Shown one piece after another: positions 7,031-18,567 of a stretch of DNA of 62,129 nt. Every line of letters starts with the position of its first letter. The stretch's first letter is position 1. A model generated the notes under the pieces. The model worked only from the letters and a program-made list of their open reading frames with translations. It had not been told where the DNA came from and did no database searches. The position numbers and the translations under genes are program-made. The DNA lies in NCBI GenBank assembly GCA_026416815.1, contig JAOAEJ010000089.1, positions 1 to 62,129 on the forward strand, in the 5' to 3' direction. Source of the stretch: Clostridia bacterium. Lineage in GTDB: Bacteria > Bacillota > Clostridia > Acetivibrionales > DSM-2933.

Positions 7031-10000
7031 ATGTTATTTAATGAGGGAGAAGTTCGCATTCCTTCTACATCTACTGGTACCAACTCTTTTAGAAAAAACG
7101 GAATGCCTAAAAAGCAAGGTCTTTATGACCCGCAATTTGAGCATGACGCATGCGGTATCGGCTTTGTAGTGAACATTAAAGGAAAAAAGTCACATGAAAT
7201 AGTTCGTCAGGCACTTACTATTCTTGTGAATCTTACCCACCGCGGCGGCTGCGGTTGTGAATCCAACACCGGGGATGGTGCCGGTATACTTTTACAGATT
7301 CCCCATTCTTTCTTTAAGAACTCATGTGCCGAAATAGGCATTACGCTTCCTGAAGAAGGCCAGTATGGTGTCGGTATGGTGTTTTTACCCCCTGACGCTG
7401 CTGAACGTGAAAAATGCGAAAAGCGTTTTGAAGCTATTGTAAAGGAAGAGGGGCAGACACTACTTGGTTGGAGAACAGTTCCGACTGATGATTCTTCTCT
7501 TGGAAGCATGGCTAAATCATGCATGCCTTTCGTACGCCAGATATTTATAGGACGCAGCACTGACATTAAAGATGATATGGCTTTTGAAAGAAAACTGTAC
7601 GTTATACGTAAACGTGCAGAAAAAGCTATTCGTTACGCTGAAACAGACAATAACGACTTTTTCTATATAGCGAGCCTTTCCAGTAAAACTATTGTATATA
7701 AGGGAATGCTTACCGCAGATCAGGTTGATAAGTTCTACACAGAACTTGCCGATGAATCTCTTGATTCTTCCTTGGCTCTGGTTCACTCCCGTTATAGTAC
7801 AAATACATTCCCAAGTTGGGAACGTGCCCATCCAAACCGCTATGTAATTCATAACGGAGAAATCAACACACTCCGCGGAAATGTTAACTGGATGCATGCG
7901 CGTCAATCAATGCTTAAAACAGATTCATTCGGTGAAGACCTTACTAAGGTGTTCCCTGTTATTAATACGGACGGTAGTGACTCGGCGATGTTCGACAACT
8001 GCCTTGAGTTTCTCATGCTCTCAGGTCGCCCTCTTCCCCATGCAGCAATGATGATGATTCCAGAACCTTGGTCTGGTCACGAAAGCATGAGCGACGAGAA
8101 GAAGGCTTTCTATGAATATCATAGCTGTATGATGGAACCATGGGATGGTCCGGCGGCTATGGCTTTCACTGATGGTAAAAGAGTTGGAGCCGTTCTTGAC
8201 AGAAACGGTTTAAGACCATCCCGTTACTATGTAACAAAAGATGATCTTGTAATTGCAGCTTCTGAGGTTGGTGTTCTTGACGTTGCACCGGAAAACGTTG
8301 TATGTAAAGAACGCTTGCAGCCCGGAAAAATGCTTTTGATTGATACCGAAGAGGGACGTATTATTACCGATGATGAGCTTAAAAACAAGTATGCAAAAGC
8401 TCATCCTTACCGTGAATGGTTGAGTGAGAATCTTATAACTCTTGATAACCTTCCGGAAGCTCCACATGTTGCTGAACCGGATCATGAGACAGTGCTTCTG
8501 AGGGAAAAAGCTTTCGGCTATACTTATGAAGACCTGCGTTCGATCATAATACCAATGGCTAAGGATGGAATAGAATCAACAGGAGCGATGGGTACCGATA
8601 TACCGTTAGCTGTTCTTTCGGATAAGCCGCAGCTTCTTTATAACTACTTCAAGCAGTTATTCGCTCAGGTAACCAATCCTCCAATAGATGCTATCCGTGA
8701 AGAAATTATTACTGCTTCTTACACAATGATAGGTACTGAAGGTAATATACTTGAGATTGCACCAGAAAATTGCAGGCAGATAAAGTTAAAAACGCCTATT
8801 ATAGATAACGACCAATTGGCAAAGTTAATTCATATTAATAGAGAAGGCTTTAAATCCGTTACTCTTCCGATACTGTTTAATCCGGCAGAAGGCGGTAAAG
8901 GTCTTGAAAAAGCTCTTGAAGCTTTGTATGCAGCAGCGGACAAAGCTATTAAAGACGAAGCGAATATACTGGTTCTTTCGGATAGAGGTATTGACAAGGA
9001 TAATGCAGGGATACCGGCGCTCCTTGCTGTTGCAGGTTTACACCACCACCTCATCCGTAACGAAACAAGAACTCAGGTAAGCCTTGTAGTTGAATCAGGC
9101 GAGCCTCGTGAAGTTCACCATTTTGCTTTATTGCTTGGTTTTGGTGCTTCGGCTATTAACCCATACCTTGCTTTTGAAGCAATTGATGATATGATCCGTC
9201 AAGGTCTCCTTACCGATACCGATCACAGCCATGCGGTAGAAAAATACATCAAGGCTGTTAACAAAGGTGTTATTAAGGTGCTCTCCAAAATGGGAATTTC
9301 CACAATCCAGAGCTACCAAGGCGCTCAGATATTTGAAGCTCTCGGTTTGAGCCAGGAACTTGTGGACAAATACTTCACATGGACCCCTTCACGTATTGGA
9401 GGTATAGGTCTGGATGTAGTTGCCCGTGAAGTTCAAGTTCGTCATGCAAGTGCTTTTGATGAGCATAAGCCCGATACTTTGACACTTGAATCCGGCGGTG
9501 AATATCAGTGGAGAAAAGACGGTGAGTACCACCTGTTTAACCCTGAAAGTATTCATAAGCTTCAGTACTCTTCACGTACTAATGATTATGGCTTATATAA
9601 AGAATATTCCAAATTGCTTAATGAACAAACTCAAAGCTTATGCACACTGCGTGGGTTAATGGAATTTAAGCCTGCAGCACAGCCTATTCCTCTTGATGAG
9701 GTTGAATCTGTAGACTCAATCTGTAAGCGTTTCAAGACCGGTGCTATGTCCTTCGGTTCTATTAGCCAGGAAGCACACGAAAGCCTTGCAATAGCTATGA
9801 ACAGACTCTGCGGTAAGAGTAATACCGGTGAAGGCGGCGAAAACCCTGCTCGTTTCACGCCTCTTGCCAACGGAGATTCCAAATGCAGTGCTATCAAGCA
9901 GGTTGCTTCGGGTAGGTTCGGTGTTACAAGCCATTACCTTGTAAACTCAAAAGAAATTCAGATAAAGATGGCTCAAGGTGCAAAACCAGGAGAAGGCGGA

Positions 10001-11656
10001 CAGCTTCCTGGACGTAAAGTTTATCCTTGGGTTGGAAAAGTGCGTCACTCTACCCCTGGTGTTGAACTTATATCACCACCACCGCACCACGATATTTACT
10101 CAATAGAAGACCTTGCAGAATTGATACATGACCTAAAGAATGCCAACCAGGATGCAAGAATCAGCGTCAAGCTCGTTTCTGAAGTTGGTGTTGGTACTAT
10201 CGCTGCAGGTGTTGCTAAGGGACGTGCCGACGTTGTTCTTATCAGTGGTTATGATGGAGGTACAGGTGCTTCCCCAAGAACAAGTATCAGACACGCAGGG
10301 CTTCCATGGGAATTGGGACTTGCTGAAACCCATCAGACCCTCCTGCTAAATGACCTGCGTAGCCGTATTACTGTTGAAACCGACGGTAAGCTTATGACAG
10401 GACGTGACGTAGCAATCGCTGCCCTGCTTGGTGCAGAAGAGTACGGCTTTGCAACAGCTCCACTTGTTGTGTTGGGCTGCGTAATGATGAGAGTATGTAA
10501 CCTTGATACATGCCCTGTGGGAGTTGCTACACAGAACCCTGAACTTCGTAAGAAATTTACCGGCGATCCTCAACACGTTGTTAACTACTTGCGCTTTGTA
10601 GCTCAAGAAATGCGTGAAATAATGGCTTCACTGGGCTTCCGTACAGTTGATGAAATGATTGGTAGGACAGATAAGCTTGAAGTATCCAAGGCTGTAAACC
10701 ACTGGAAAGCTTCTGGAGTTGATCTCTCAGCTATACTGCACCAGCCTGAAGTTCCTGCTACTGTTGGACGTTATTGCCAGATGACGCAGGATCATGAGCT
10801 TGATAAGTCTCTTGATAAGACTAAGTTGCTGGATATTTGCAAACCTGCTCTTGAAACGGGTGAAAAAGTTAGTGCTACATTACCTATATGCAATATAAAC
10901 CGTGTTGTCGGTACAATTTTAGGTAGTGAAGTAACAAAACGTTATGGCGGCGAAGGATTGCCTGAAGATACAATACACCTGCATTTCCAAGGTTCAGCAG
11001 GACAGAGCTTCGGTGCTTTCGTACCTCGCGGTATGACCCTTGAGCTTGAAGGCGATGCAAACGACTACATCGGTAAGGGACTTTCCGGCGGTAAAGTTAT
11101 AGTTTATCCGCATAAAAACTCTACCTTTGTAGCAGAAGAAAATATTATTATCGGTAACGTTGCCTTCTACGGTGCAACAGGTGGTGAAGCTTATATCCGC
11201 GGTATAGCCGGTGAAAGGTTCTGTGTAAGAAACAGTGGTGTCAAGGCTGTTGTTGAAGCTGTAGGTGATCACGGCTGTGAATATATGACAGGTGGACGTG
11301 TTGTTGTTCTCGGTCCTACAGGCAGAAATTTTGCTGCAGGTATGTCCGGCGGTGTTGCGTACGTACTGGATGAAGCAGGCGACTTTAATGTAAGGTGCAA
11401 CATGGGCATTGTTGAGCTCGGAAAGCTTGATGATGAAGATACTGATGAATTAAAAGAAATGGTTCAAAATCATGTAAAATATACTGGAAGTACTGTAGGA
11501 CAAAAGGTTCTTGATAACTGGAATGAATCAGTAACTAAGTTTGTAAAAGTAATGCCAAAAGACTACAAACGCATGATTCAAGCTATCAAGAAAGCTCAGG
11601 ATTCCGGACTCACTGGTGATGAAGCATTATTGAGCGCTTTTAAATCAATATTTTAA
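7031..11656 (+). CDS. gltB: Glutamate synthase, large (alpha) subunit
   Basis: Transfers the amide nitrogen of glutamine to 2-oxoglutarate, giving two glutamates, with electrons from GltD. At 1541 aa it is the normal length. Domain order: a 40-residue propeptide, then the class-II glutaminase domain starting at Cys41 (DACGIGF); a central linker; the FMN-binding synthase barrel with the 3Fe-4S motif CxxxxxCxxxxC (in [17 protein letters not shown]); and the C-terminal GXGXG beta-helix ([14 protein letters not shown]). ATG with AGGGAGG upstream; the downstream Met25 has no ribosome site. gltD follows 161 bases later with no terminator between. Likely controlled by nitrogen status through the long leader, though the mechanism is not visible. 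Confidence 0.97.
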   Translation: MLFNEGEVRIPSTSTGTNSFRKNGMPKKQGLYDPQFEHDACGIGFVVNIKGKKSHEIVRQALTILVNLTHRGGCGCESNTGDGAGILLQIPHSFFKNSCAEIGITLPEEGQYGVGMVFLPPDAAEREKCEKRFEAIVKEEGQTLLGWRTVPTDDSSLGSMAKSCMPFVRQIFIGRSTDIKDDMAFERKLYVIRKRAEKAIRYAETDNNDFFYIASLSSKTIVYKGMLTADQVDKFYTELADESLDSSLALVHSRYSTNTFPSWERAHPNRYVIHNGEINTLRGNVNWMHARQSMLKTDSFGEDLTKVFPVINTDGSDSAMFDNCLEFLMLSGRPLPHAAMMMIPEPWSGHESMSDEKKAFYEYHSCMMEPWDGPAAMAFTDGKRVGAVLDRNGLRPSRYYVTKDDLVIAASEVGVLDVAPENVVCKERLQPGKMLLIDTEEGRIITDDELKNKYAKAHPYREWLSENLITLDNLPEAPHVAEPDHETVLLREKAFGYTYEDLRSIIIPMAKDGIESTGAMGTDIPLAVLSDKPQLLYNYFKQLFAQVTNPPIDAIREEIITASYTMIGTEGNILEIAPENCRQIKLKTPIIDNDQLAKLIHINREGFKSVTLPILFNPAEGGKGLEKALEALYAAADKAIKDEANILVLSDRGIDKDNAGIPALLAVAGLHHHLIRNETRTQVSLVVESGEPREVHHFALLLGFGASAINPYLAFEAIDDMIRQGLLTDTDHSHAVEKYIKAVNKGVIKVLSKMGISTIQSYQGAQIFEALGLSQELVDKYFTWTPSRIGGIGLDVVAREVQVRHASAFDEHKPDTLTLESGGEYQWRKDGEYHLFNPESIHKLQYSSRTNDYGLYKEYSKLLNEQTQSLCTLRGLMEFKPAAQPIPLDEVESVDSICKRFKTGAMSFGSISQEAHESLAIAMNRLCGKSNTGEGGENPARFTPLANGDSKCSAIKQVASGRFGVTSHYLVNSKEIQIKMAQGAKPGEGGQLPGRKVYPWVGKVRHSTPGVELISPPPHHDIYSIEDLAELIHDLKNANQDARISVKLVSEVGVGTIAAGVAKGRADVVLISGYDGGTGASPRTSIRHAGLPWELGLAETHQTLLLNDLRSRITVETDGKLMTGRDVAIAALLGAEEYGFATAPLVVLGCVMMRVCNLDTCPVGVATQNPELRKKFTGDPQHVVNYLRFVAQEMREIMASLGFRTVDEMIGRTDKLEVSKAVNHWKASGVDLSAILHQPEVPATVGRYCQMTQDHELDKSLDKTKLLDICKPALETGEKVSATLPICNINRVVGTILGSEVTKRYGGEGLPEDTIHLHFQGSAGQSFGAFVPRGMTLELEGDANDYIGKGLSGGKVIVYPHKNSTFVAEENIIIGNVAFYGATGGEAYIRGIAGERFCVRNSGVKAVVEAVGDHGCEYMTGGRVVVLGPTGRNFAAGMSGGVAYVLDEAGDFNVRCNMGIVELGKLDDEDTDELKEMVQNHVKYTGSTVGQKVLDNWNESVTKFVKVMPKDYKRMIQAIKKAQDSGLTGDEALLSAFKSIF

Positions 11657-11688
11657 TATAATTAAGCTATCATAAACCAGTTATGGAA

Positions 11689-11710
11689 GGAGGCTGCCCT
11701 CGGCGCCTCC
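11689..11710 (+). other. GC-rich hairpin between gltB and gltD
   Basis: GGAGGC pairs with GCCTCC, and inner GCC pairs with GGC around a CTC loop. No T run follows, so it is probably an mRNA-stabilising or processing structure rather than a terminator. The hairpin arm also contains a GGAGG that is not followed by a usable start. Confidence 0.5.
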
Positions 11711-11817
11711 TACTATAACGGTTACTATAAATGTGCGTATTAAATTTAGTCTATAGTTCAGAAAAGCATAATATGTTTATTTCTGGATCAATGTTTTATA
11801 AATTGGGAGGAAATGAT

Positions 11818-13302
11818 ATGGGTAAACCAACAGGTTTTATGGAATACAAACGTGAACTCCCGGCAGACCGTTCCCCATTAGAACGTATAAAAGATTGGAA
11901 CGAATTCCACCATGAACTGCCGGAAGAAAAACAGCGTACACAGGGAGCCCGCTGTATGGACTGCGGAATACCTTTCTGTCACACTGGTATGCTGTTGAAT
12001 GGCGCAGCTTCTGGCTGCCCTATCAATAACCTTATTCCTGAATGGAACGATTTGATATATAGAGGTATGTGGAAGGAAGCAATAGTGCGCCTCCACAAAA
12101 CCAACAACTTCCCGGAATTTACCGGTAGAGTGTGCCCTGCTCCATGTGAAGGTGCTTGTACTGTAGGTATAAACGATCCCCAGGTTACTATTAAGAACAA
12201 TGAATGTTCTATCATTGATAGAGCTTTTAAAGAAGGTTGGGTTGTTCCTCAGCCACCGAAAAAACGTACAGGTAAAAAGGTTGCTGTAGTAGGCTCCGGC
12301 CCTTCAGGCCTTGCATGTGCAGACCAGCTTAACAAAGTTGGTCATTCAGTAACAGTATATGAAAGAGCTGACCGTATAGGTGGACTCCTTATGTATGGTA
12401 TTCCTAACATGAAGCTTGATAAGGGAGTAGTACAGCGCCGTGTAGATCTCATGTCGGCAGAAGGTGTTACTTTCGTTACTAATACCGAAATTGGTAAAGA
12501 TATTTCAACCAAGAAGCTTATTGAAGATTATGACGCTGTTGTATTATGCGGAGGTGCTACAAAGCCCCGTGATTTGCCTGTAGAAGGCAGACAACTTAAA
12601 GGCGTACATTTTGCTATGGAATTCCTCCATGCAAATACAAAGAGCCTTCTTGATTCCAATCTTCAGGATGGAAACTATATCTCAGCAAAAGGTAAGGATG
12701 TAATAGTCATTGGTGGTGGTGATACCGGTACAGACTGTGTGGGTACTTCCATACGCCACGGCTGTAACAGTGTATTCCAGCTTGAAATTCTTCCTCAGCC
12801 TCCAATGGAGCGTACTGATGATAACCCGTGGCCGCAGTGGCCCAAGGTTTATAAGATGGACTACGGTCAGGAAGAAGCTCATGCGCTCTACGGACGTGAT
12901 CCCCGTGAATACTTAGTAACTACAAAGAAAATTGTAGGCGATGAGAACGGCAATGTTAAAGAAGTTCATACAATTAAAATTGAGTGGAAAAAGGATGAAA
13001 GCGGACGTATGATGCCGGTTGAAATCCCCGGAACAGAAAAGGTTTACCCGGCTCAGTTGGTTCTTCTGGCTATGGGCTTCCTTGGACCTGAAGAAACAGC
13101 TATATGTGAGCTTGGAATCGAAAAGGACCCACGCTCCAACGTTAAGGCTGATTACGGTAAGTTTGCCACAAACGTAGAAGGTGTATTCGCTGCCGGTGAT
13201 ATGCGCCGCGGACAGAGCCTTGTTGTTTGGGCTATCAATGAAGGCCGTGCAGCAGCTCGTGAATGTGATCGTTACTTAATGGGATATACGAATTTACCTT
13301 AA
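11818..13302 (+). CDS. gltD: Glutamate synthase, small (beta) subunit
   Basis: NADPH-oxidising, FAD- and Fe-S-containing partner of GltB. The frame is open up to 11731, but GGGAGG at 11805-11810 selects the ATG at 11818, giving 494 aa with the standard N-terminus [13 protein letters not shown]-terminal cysteine clusters for two 4Fe-4S centres are visible ([10 protein letters not shown] and [12 protein letters not shown]). An FAD dinucleotide fold follows ([14 protein letters not shown]) and an NADPH fold ([13 protein letters not shown]), with the C-terminal [17 protein letters not shown] motif. Second gene of the gltBD operon, followed by a strong terminator. Confidence 0.96.
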   Translation: MGKPTGFMEYKRELPADRSPLERIKDWNEFHHELPEEKQRTQGARCMDCGIPFCHTGMLLNGAASGCPINNLIPEWNDLIYRGMWKEAIVRLHKTNNFPEFTGRVCPAPCEGACTVGINDPQVTIKNNECSIIDRAFKEGWVVPQPPKKRTGKKVAVVGSGPSGLACADQLNKVGHSVTVYERADRIGGLLMYGIPNMKLDKGVVQRRVDLMSAEGVTFVTNTEIGKDISTKKLIEDYDAVVLCGGATKPRDLPVEGRQLKGVHFAMEFLHANTKSLLDSNLQDGNYISAKGKDVIVIGGGDTGTDCVGTSIRHGCNSVFQLEILPQPPMERTDDNPWPQWPKVYKMDYGQEEAHALYGRDPREYLVTTKKIVGDENGNVKEVHTIKIEWKKDESGRMMPVEIPGTEKVYPAQLVLLAMGFLGPEETAICELGIEKDPRSNVKADYGKFATNVEGVFAAGDMRRGQSLVVWAINEGRAAARECDRYLMGYTNLP

Positions 13303-13306
13303 CTTT

Positions 13307-13357
13307 AAATACAAAAAACTCCGGTTGTTAAGTTAACACCCGGAGTTTTTTGTATTT
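13307..13357 (+). terminator. Terminator of gltBD
   Basis: An 18-base arm starting AAATACAAAAAACTCCGG pairs with its exact complement, ending in TTTTTTGTATTT. Confidence 0.9.
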
Positions 13358-13380
13358 AAAGAAGTAAACTAAAATATTTT

Positions 13381-13427
13381 ATACAAAAGATATCCAGCCG
13401 CCTAGGCAGACTGAATATCTTTTGTAT
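13381..13427 (-). terminator. Terminator overlapping the end of the ABC ATPase gene
   Basis: ATACAAAAGATAT and ATATCTTTTGTAT form a perfect 13-bp stem. The upstream arm encodes the last codons of the ATPase, so the stop codon at 13402 lies in the hairpin loop. Confidence 0.75.
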
Positions 13428-14100
13428 TACGCTGTAATTCGGCTAACTGTCCATCCTTCATATAAACAACCCTATTTACCCTTTCCGCCAGCTCTGGATT
13501 GTGGGTAACCATTACAATGGTCCTACCTTTGCGATTTAGATTCTGGAGGAGCTCCATAATTTTTTCACTGTTTTCGCTATCCAGATTTCCCGTAGGCTCA
13601 TCGGCAAGTATAAGTGCAGGATCGTTTGCCAATGCTCTAGCTATAGCTACGCGCTGTCTCTGTCCTCCTGACATCTGTGCTGGCAAATGCCTTGTGCGTT
13701 CTTTAAGTCCTACCATATCTAACAGGCATAGTGCCTTTTGCTTAGCCTCCCTCCTGGATATACCGGCGAATTTCATTGGAAGCATTACATTTTCTAAAGC
13801 ATTTAAAGTCGGAACAAGGTTGAACGTTTGGAAAATAAAACCCAGCCTCTCTAGCCGCACATCGGTAAGCTGACCCTCTCCCAGCTTCCCAAGCTCACGC
13901 CCTTCCAGCATAATTTCTCCCCTGCTCGGAGTATCCATAGCACCGAGCATATGAAGTAAAGTGGATTTTCCACAGCCTGACGGTCCTACCAGAGCAAGAA
14001 AGTCACCCTTATTAACCGTCAAATCAACTCCCCTTAAAGCATTTACCTGAGTATCTCCACTCCCATAAGTTTTCCACAAATTTTTAGTCTGTATAATCAT
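13402..14100 (-). CDS. ABC transporter ATP-binding protein, MacB/LolD type
   Basis: Energises the neighbouring FtsX-like permease. 232 aa from the ATG at 14100, chosen because GGAGG lies nine bases upstream; the frame extends further but without a ribosome site. Walker A GPSGCGKST, Q-loop IFQTFNLVPTLNA, signature MSGGQRQRVAIARAL and Walker B LILADEPTG are all intact. This subclass uses mechanotransmission, commonly for export or removal of peptides, lipids or antibiotics. It follows the permease after 110 bases in the same transcription direction and downstream of a two-component pair, an arrangement often seen for cell-envelope stress exporters. Confidence 0.93.
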   Translation of the reverse strand: MIIQTKNLWKTYGSGDTQVNALRGVDLTVNKGDFLALVGPSGCGKSTLLHMLGAMDTPSRGEIMLEGRELGKLGEGQLTDVRLERLGFIFQTFNLVPTLNALENVMLPMKFAGISRREAKQKALCLLDMVGLKERTRHLPAQMSGGQRQRVAIARALANDPALILADEPTGNLDSENSEKIMELLQNLNRKGRTIVMVTHNPELAERVNRVVYMKDGQLAELQRNTKDIQSA

Positions 14101-14210
14101 TTTAATTATCCTCCAAAATTCATATTTTATTAACTTTACTAACAAGTTCAGTCGTTTAGTTATCTCTTATCCACACAATTTACACTAAACCCTGTTTTCA
14201 TACACATCTT

Positions 14211-15326
14211 TTATTCATATCTCAAACTTTCTAGAGGATTAACACGTTGGGCTGACCAAGCAGGCCATAAGCCGGCGAAAATGCCTAATCCTACTGCTAC
14301 AGCAATTGTCTGGCCCCATTGGCTGGTATCAAACAACCATCCTCCAAATACAAGCCTTATTAGCAGAACTGATATTGGTAATGCCATAACTCCACCTATT
14401 AAACTAAGGGTAAGGCTTTCAGTAACTATAATTCCTAAAATTTTAGCTCTTGAAGCTCCAATAGCCTTCAAAGTTCCAATTTCCTTTCGTCTTTCGAATA
14501 CTGCCATAACCATAACAATCATCACAATAAATGCTGCAACGGCAACTACAGTGTTGTTTATCATTGCAAAGAACCTACGCTGTCCTTCCAGCATCTCATC
14601 AGCACTTTTCTTCATGCTCTCCGATGTAGAGGCGGTTAATTTTGGATTGAGCTCAGTGACTTTTTTGGCTAATTCGACTACCTTATCTACCTGAGTAGCT
14701 GTAAGCATTACTGAACTAACAAGGGAGGGCCTTACAAAAATTTCTTGGGCTGTAGCCAAATTCATCACTACTGAAGCATCTATTTGGCTGTTTATCTCGG
14801 GTAGTATACCTACAACTGTAAACTTATCATCTCTAACAGTTATGCTGTCCCCTAGTTTAGCCTTGTAGAATTCCTTTGCTCCTGCTCCTAAAATGACATC
14901 ACTGCTTTTACTAATCTTAGACTCCCCATCAACTTCAACATTTCCGAAGTAGGCTTCCTCTTTTCCCTTCTCAATACCGGCTGCCATAACAGTCGGAGGT
15001 GCGTTGGGTACTTTTGATGGTACAATAGCTTGAATAAGTACAGGCGTACTTCTCTCGTTATCTACACCTTGTAAACCCATTACTTCCTTAGCGTCACTTT
15101 CCTTTATTACATTGCTTCCGGGAAGAAAACTAGCACCAGACTCAGTTTTCAGCTGTACTATTACTCTCCCTGCCATATTTGATATCTGTTTTTGTACATC
15201 CTTCTCGTAAGACCCCATAATTGTCGACAGTATTATATACAGCTGCATTGCAACTATTACTCCCATTATCGTCAATACTGAGCGTGTCTTTCTTCCCCAT
15301 ATGTTCTTTATTGCCAATTCAATCAT
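14211..15326 (-). CDS. ABC transporter permease, FtsX/MacB family
   Basis: 371-aa membrane protein with one N-terminal transmembrane helix, a long extracytoplasmic MacB-type domain (about residues 45-245) and three C-terminal helices around the FtsX core (FERRKEIGTLKAIGAS, the coupling motif). ATG at 15326 with GAGGAGAG upstream. With the downstream ATPase it forms a homodimeric exporter of MacB type. It begins 20 bases after the small membrane protein gene, so the three are one operon. The substrate cannot be told. Confidence 0.92.
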   Translation of the reverse strand: MIELAIKNIWGRKTRSVLTIMGVIVAMQLYIILSTIMGSYEKDVQKQISNMAGRVIVQLKTESGASFLPGSNVIKESDAKEVMGLQGVDNERSTPVLIQAIVPSKVPNAPPTVMAAGIEKGKEEAYFGNVEVDGESKISKSSDVILGAGAKEFYKAKLGDSITVRDDKFTVVGILPEINSQIDASVVMNLATAQEIFVRPSLVSSVMLTATQVDKVVELAKKVTELNPKLTASTSESMKKSADEMLEGQRRFFAMINNTVVAVAAFIVMIVMVMAVFERRKEIGTLKAIGASRAKILGIIVTESLTLSLIGGVMALPISVLLIRLVFGGWLFDTSQWGQTIAVAVGLGIFAGLWPAWSAQRVNPLESLRYE

Positions 15327-15346
15327 TTTCTTCTCTCCTCTTTATA

Positions 15347-15847
15347 TTATTTACTCTTATAAGAATCTTTTCTTCCTTTTACCACCATAACAGTACCAAT
15401 AATAAGCAGAACTGCTGGTGTTACAAAATTCAAATACTTTAACTCTAGTGTATCAACTTGGACAATTAGCATTACACTACTGATAACTAACAAAGCAGAT
15501 CCAGGAAATAAAGGCCAAAACCGTTCACCCCATCTATTACTTTTGATTCTATATGTGTGTATGAAGAAAACTGCATAAAACGACATACCCATCAACAATA
15601 GCAAATAAATTGCACTTATGTTCTCACCAAACCGCTCCATATTAAATACTACAAATAAACTCACTGCTGTCAAAGTACAACCGGGTATTAAAAAACCTAA
15701 AGCCTTTGTATAGATATACGCTGCTAGAAAAATACCTGTCAAAATATAAAGCAGAATGTTCTGGGAAATGACCCCTAATTCTGCTATACCACCAACAATA
15801 CCAATACTTATTAAACTAGTTCCCACTGTAACTTTTTTATTTTTCAT
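15347..15847 (-). CDS. Small polytopic membrane protein, 166 aa
   Basis: I do not recognise a named family. Five or six hydrophobic stretches are visible, with a short cytoplasmic tail KGRKDSYKSK. ATG with GGGAGTGGAGT upstream. It is the first gene of the exporter operon, directly after the two-component pair. Proteins in this position are often LiaF/LiaI-like membrane sensors or accessory factors, but no such domain can be claimed from the sequence. Confidence 0.75.
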   Translation of the reverse strand: MKNKKVTVGTSLISIGIVGGIAELGVISQNILLYILTGIFLAAYIYTKALGFLIPGCTLTAVSLFVVFNMERFGENISAIYLLLLMGMSFYAVFFIHTYRIKSNRWGERFWPLFPGSALLVISSVMLIVQVDTLELKYLNFVTPAVLLIIGTVMVVKGRKDSYKSK

Positions 15848-15938
15848 TTTACTCCACTCCCTTCGTACATTTACATTGTACTACCGCAAGTTAAGTTACG
15901 CATGTGCAAACAGTAATAAAATGGGAGTACTAAAAGTA

Positions 15939-15972
15939 ATAAGCCGATATGACCAAAGTCATACCGGCTTAT
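15939..15972 (-). terminator. Hairpin after the response regulator gene
   Basis: ATAAGCCGATATGAC and GTCATACCGGCTTAT form a 15-base stem with one mismatch. The following T tract is short (TTACTTTTAG), so termination may be partial, letting regulator and exporter genes be linked. Confidence 0.65.
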
Positions 15973-15986
15973 CGTTTATTGACAGC

Positions 15987-16652
15987 TTATATAAATTTAT
16001 TCTCAATAGCATATAAAACCAATTTAGAGCGTTCATTTATCCCGATTTTATCGTATATATTACTTATATAATTCTTTACTGTGCCCTCGGATATAAAGAT
16101 TGTATTTGCTATTTCCTTATTGCTCATTCCCTTGGCTACCAGTTTAAGAACTTCTTTTTCCCTCTCAGTTAACTGGTCAACGCCCTCATACTCATTTGTC
16201 TCATGAACAGGCTCATGATGAACTACCTTTTGCCCGGTTATATGGGAGATTACCTTAGCAGCTATTTCAGACTGCATAATAGAACTACCGTTATATATAT
16301 CCCTTATGGAGCCTATAAGCTTTTCTGAAGGCAAATCTTTTAAGAGGTAACCCTCTGCCCCATTCTTCAATCCATCGATAATATACTCGTCATCATCGAA
16401 TGTGGTTAAAATCAATACTTTTATGTTTGGATACCTTTTTTTTATAATACCGGTACACTCAACCCCATTCATCACAGGCATCCTTATATCCATCAGTACT
16501 ACATCAGGTCGACTCTTATCTATTTTGTCAAGGGCATCCTGCCCGTTTTCCGCCAAGCATACAACTTTTAAATCCTTTTCAAGGTCGAGAATGGTCCGAA
16601 GTCCCTCCCTCATCAGACGTTGGTCATCCACTATCATTACTTTAATTTCCAT
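15987..16652 (-). CDS. NarL/LuxR-family response regulator
   Basis: DNA-binding partner of the adjacent histidine kinase. 221 aa from the ATG at 16652 (GGGGGATAGGGCA upstream); a longer frame exists but starts inside the kinase gene. The receiver domain occupies residues 1-120 with DD near the start (MIVDDQ), the phospho-acceptor Asp in VVLMDIRMPVMNG, and the conserved Lys in LLKDLPSEK. The LuxR-type helix-turn-helix occupies about 155-215 (LTEREKEVLKLVAKGMSNKEI). The kinase stop and this start are 13 bases apart. The target is likely the exporter operon just downstream (inference from position). Confidence 0.93.
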   Translation of the reverse strand: MEIKVMIVDDQRLMREGLRTILDLEKDLKVVCLAENGQDALDKIDKSRPDVVLMDIRMPVMNGVECTGIIKKRYPNIKVLILTTFDDDEYIIDGLKNGAEGYLLKDLPSEKLIGSIRDIYNGSSIMQSEIAAKVISHITGQKVVHHEPVHETNEYEGVDQLTEREKEVLKLVAKGMSNKEIANTIFISEGTVKNYISNIYDKIGINERSKLVLYAIENKFI

Positions 16653-16665
16653 TGCCCTATCCCCC

Positions 16666-17850
16666 TTATAAAGGAATTTGAATACTGGTTTCAAACCCCT
16701 TACCCTCTAAGCTAGAAAATTTTACAACTCCCTGCAGAGCTTCTATCCTTTCTGTTATACCTCTAAGCCCATAGCCTTTTTTAATATAGCTGCACCCCTT
16801 TCCATCGTCCCCTATATGTATCTTTAATAAATTTGCTTCGTGGTTTATATCTACTCTAATCCTGCTGGCATTTCCATGCCGTATTGAATTGGTAATAGAC
16901 TCCTGAATGATACGGAACAAGGCTACCTCAGTTGCTGCTTCCAGCTTCAAATCCATGCTTATGTTTTTATTTAAGTCAACCTGCACATTTGTGTTTTGTC
17001 TAGTATCTTTAATTAAGGTTAAAACCGCCTCGAAGAAAGACCTATTTTCCAGCATTTGCGGTCTTAATGCTTTTATAGTCCTTTTAACATCATTCAGCCC
17101 GTCTCTTGTAAGCTGCTGAGCATTTATAATTTCTTCCCTGGCACGGCTTAGGTCCACGTCAATTAACTTTTTACACGCCTCCATCTGGACAATAGCCGCT
17201 GTCAAGGTATGCGCCAGTGTATCATGGATTTCCCTTGCCATTCTAGTTCGCTCTTTTTCAACTGACAACTCCTGAATCTTAGCTGCATTATCCAAAAGTA
17301 TTTTGTACGCCTGTTCCAATTCATTATTTGACCTCTGCAGCTTATCTTTTTCCAGTACCTGCAGCTTTACCAAATAGCTCATGCTGAAAGTAAAAACAAT
17401 AGCAACACCAAAAGATATACTTAACTCTAATAAGCTGCTGCCTAAACTATGTAGATCCTTGTGACCCTCATTTATAAAGTAGGTGGCCCCCCCACTTAAG
17501 AAAGCACAAAAACCCACGAAAATACTAAAGGGCGAACTAAATCTCATATTGGATTCGCTTATAATTGGCATATAATAAATAAAATATACCCCAGTCTTAT
17601 CAAACAGTCCAATATACGTTATCAGAACTATTTCTATAATTATACTAAGCTTACTATATATAGAGTTACCATACTTTTCATAAACATGGTACTGTCTAAA
17701 ATAAGTATTAAAAAAAATCAAGGTAATACAGAATACTAATGTTAACGAAACTTGTGCATCGTTCTTTACCATCATATAGGCCGATGTTGTTATATAAGTA
17801 AAAAGCTTTAGTATCGCCCCTATCTTTAACATATTGCGATCTCTTAGCAT
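16666..17850 (-). CDS. Sensor histidine kinase, LiaS/DesK type
   Basis: 394 aa from the ATG at 17850, chosen for the GAGGGTGG upstream. The first half has about six transmembrane segments with almost no extracellular loop, so it probably senses the membrane itself. The HisKA_3 dimerisation domain carries the phosphorylated His in REIHDTLAHTLTAAI. The HATPase domain shows the N box (FRIIQESITNSIRHG) and G boxes (GDDGKGC and GYGLRGI). A paired regulator follows. The start is only 24 bases after the pseudouridine synthase stop, so the four genes from 19433 down may share a transcript. Confidence 0.92.
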   Translation of the reverse strand: MLRDRNMLKIGAILKLFTYITTSAYMMVKNDAQVSLTLVFCITLIFFNTYFRQYHVYEKYGNSIYSKLSIIIEIVLITYIGLFDKTGVYFIYYMPIISESNMRFSSPFSIFVGFCAFLSGGATYFINEGHKDLHSLGSSLLELSISFGVAIVFTFSMSYLVKLQVLEKDKLQRSNNELEQAYKILLDNAAKIQELSVEKERTRMAREIHDTLAHTLTAAIVQMEACKKLIDVDLSRAREEIINAQQLTRDGLNDVKRTIKALRPQMLENRSFFEAVLTLIKDTRQNTNVQVDLNKNISMDLKLEAATEVALFRIIQESITNSIRHGNASRIRVDINHEANLLKIHIGDDGKGCSYIKKGYGLRGITERIEALQGVVKFSSLEGKGFETSIQIPL

Positions 17851-17874
17851 AATGACCACCCTCAACAAATATAA

Positions 17875-18567
17875 TTATTTAAAGCGAATCCACGGCTCTG
17901 TATGCGGAGTCTCACATTTGAACACCATTTCTTCTTTCTTTGTTGGGTGCATGCAAGTAATCTCGGTAGCCCAAAGCGCTATCTGTTGCCCCGGTTTGCT
18001 TATATTGGCCCCATATTTTTGGTCACCATACAACGGATTCCCCATAGCTGCGCACTGTACTCGTATCTGATGAGGACGTCCAGTATGAAGGTTTATGCTT
18101 ACAAGGCTCAATCCATTTATACTCCCAATTACTCTATAGTTCAATAATGCCTGTTTTGCACCTTCAACATTCTTTTCTACTACCCTCACGGTATTTGTTG
18201 CATTATCCTTCAGCAGATAATGCTCCAATTGCCCTCTCTCCTTCTGCGGTACTCCGTTTATTACCGCATTATAAACCTTTTTAAACTCCCTGGTTCTTAT
18301 CTGCTCCGATAGCCTTGACGCAGCCTTTGATGTTTTTGCAAAAACCATTACACCGCCTACAGGACGATCCAGTCGGTGTACCAATCCGAGAAATACCTCG
18401 CCCGGCTTATTATAGCGTACTTTAATATCTTCCTTTAAAAGTGTCAGCATATCGGGGTCATTGGATTCATCCTGTTGTACAGGGATATTTACAGGCTTTT
18501 CAACCACAAGAAGATGGTTATCCTCATATATAATATTAATGTTTATATTTGCAAATTTACCTGTCAT
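17875..18567 (-). CDS. RluA-family 23S rRNA/tRNA pseudouridine synthase
   Basis: Isomerises uridine to pseudouridine in structured RNA. 230 aa from the ATG at 18567, with TGGGAGG upstream. The catalytic Asp lies in HRLDRPVGGVMVF, and the family VNIPVQ and GRPHQIRVQ motifs are present. There is no S4 domain, as in the short RluA-like subgroup. Its ATG overlaps the stop of the upstream methyltransferase gene as ATGA, so the two RNA-modification genes are translationally coupled. The exact target base is not predictable. Confidence 0.92.
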   Translation of the reverse strand: MTGKFANININIIYEDNHLLVVEKPVNIPVQQDESNDPDMLTLLKEDIKVRYNKPGEVFLGLVHRLDRPVGGVMVFAKTSKAASRLSEQIRTREFKKVYNAVINGVPQKERGQLEHYLLKDNATNTVRVVEKNVEGAKQALLNYRVIGSINGLSLVSINLHTGRPHQIRVQCAAMGNPLYGDQKYGANISKPGQQIALWATEITCMHPTKKEEMVFKCETPHTEPWIRFK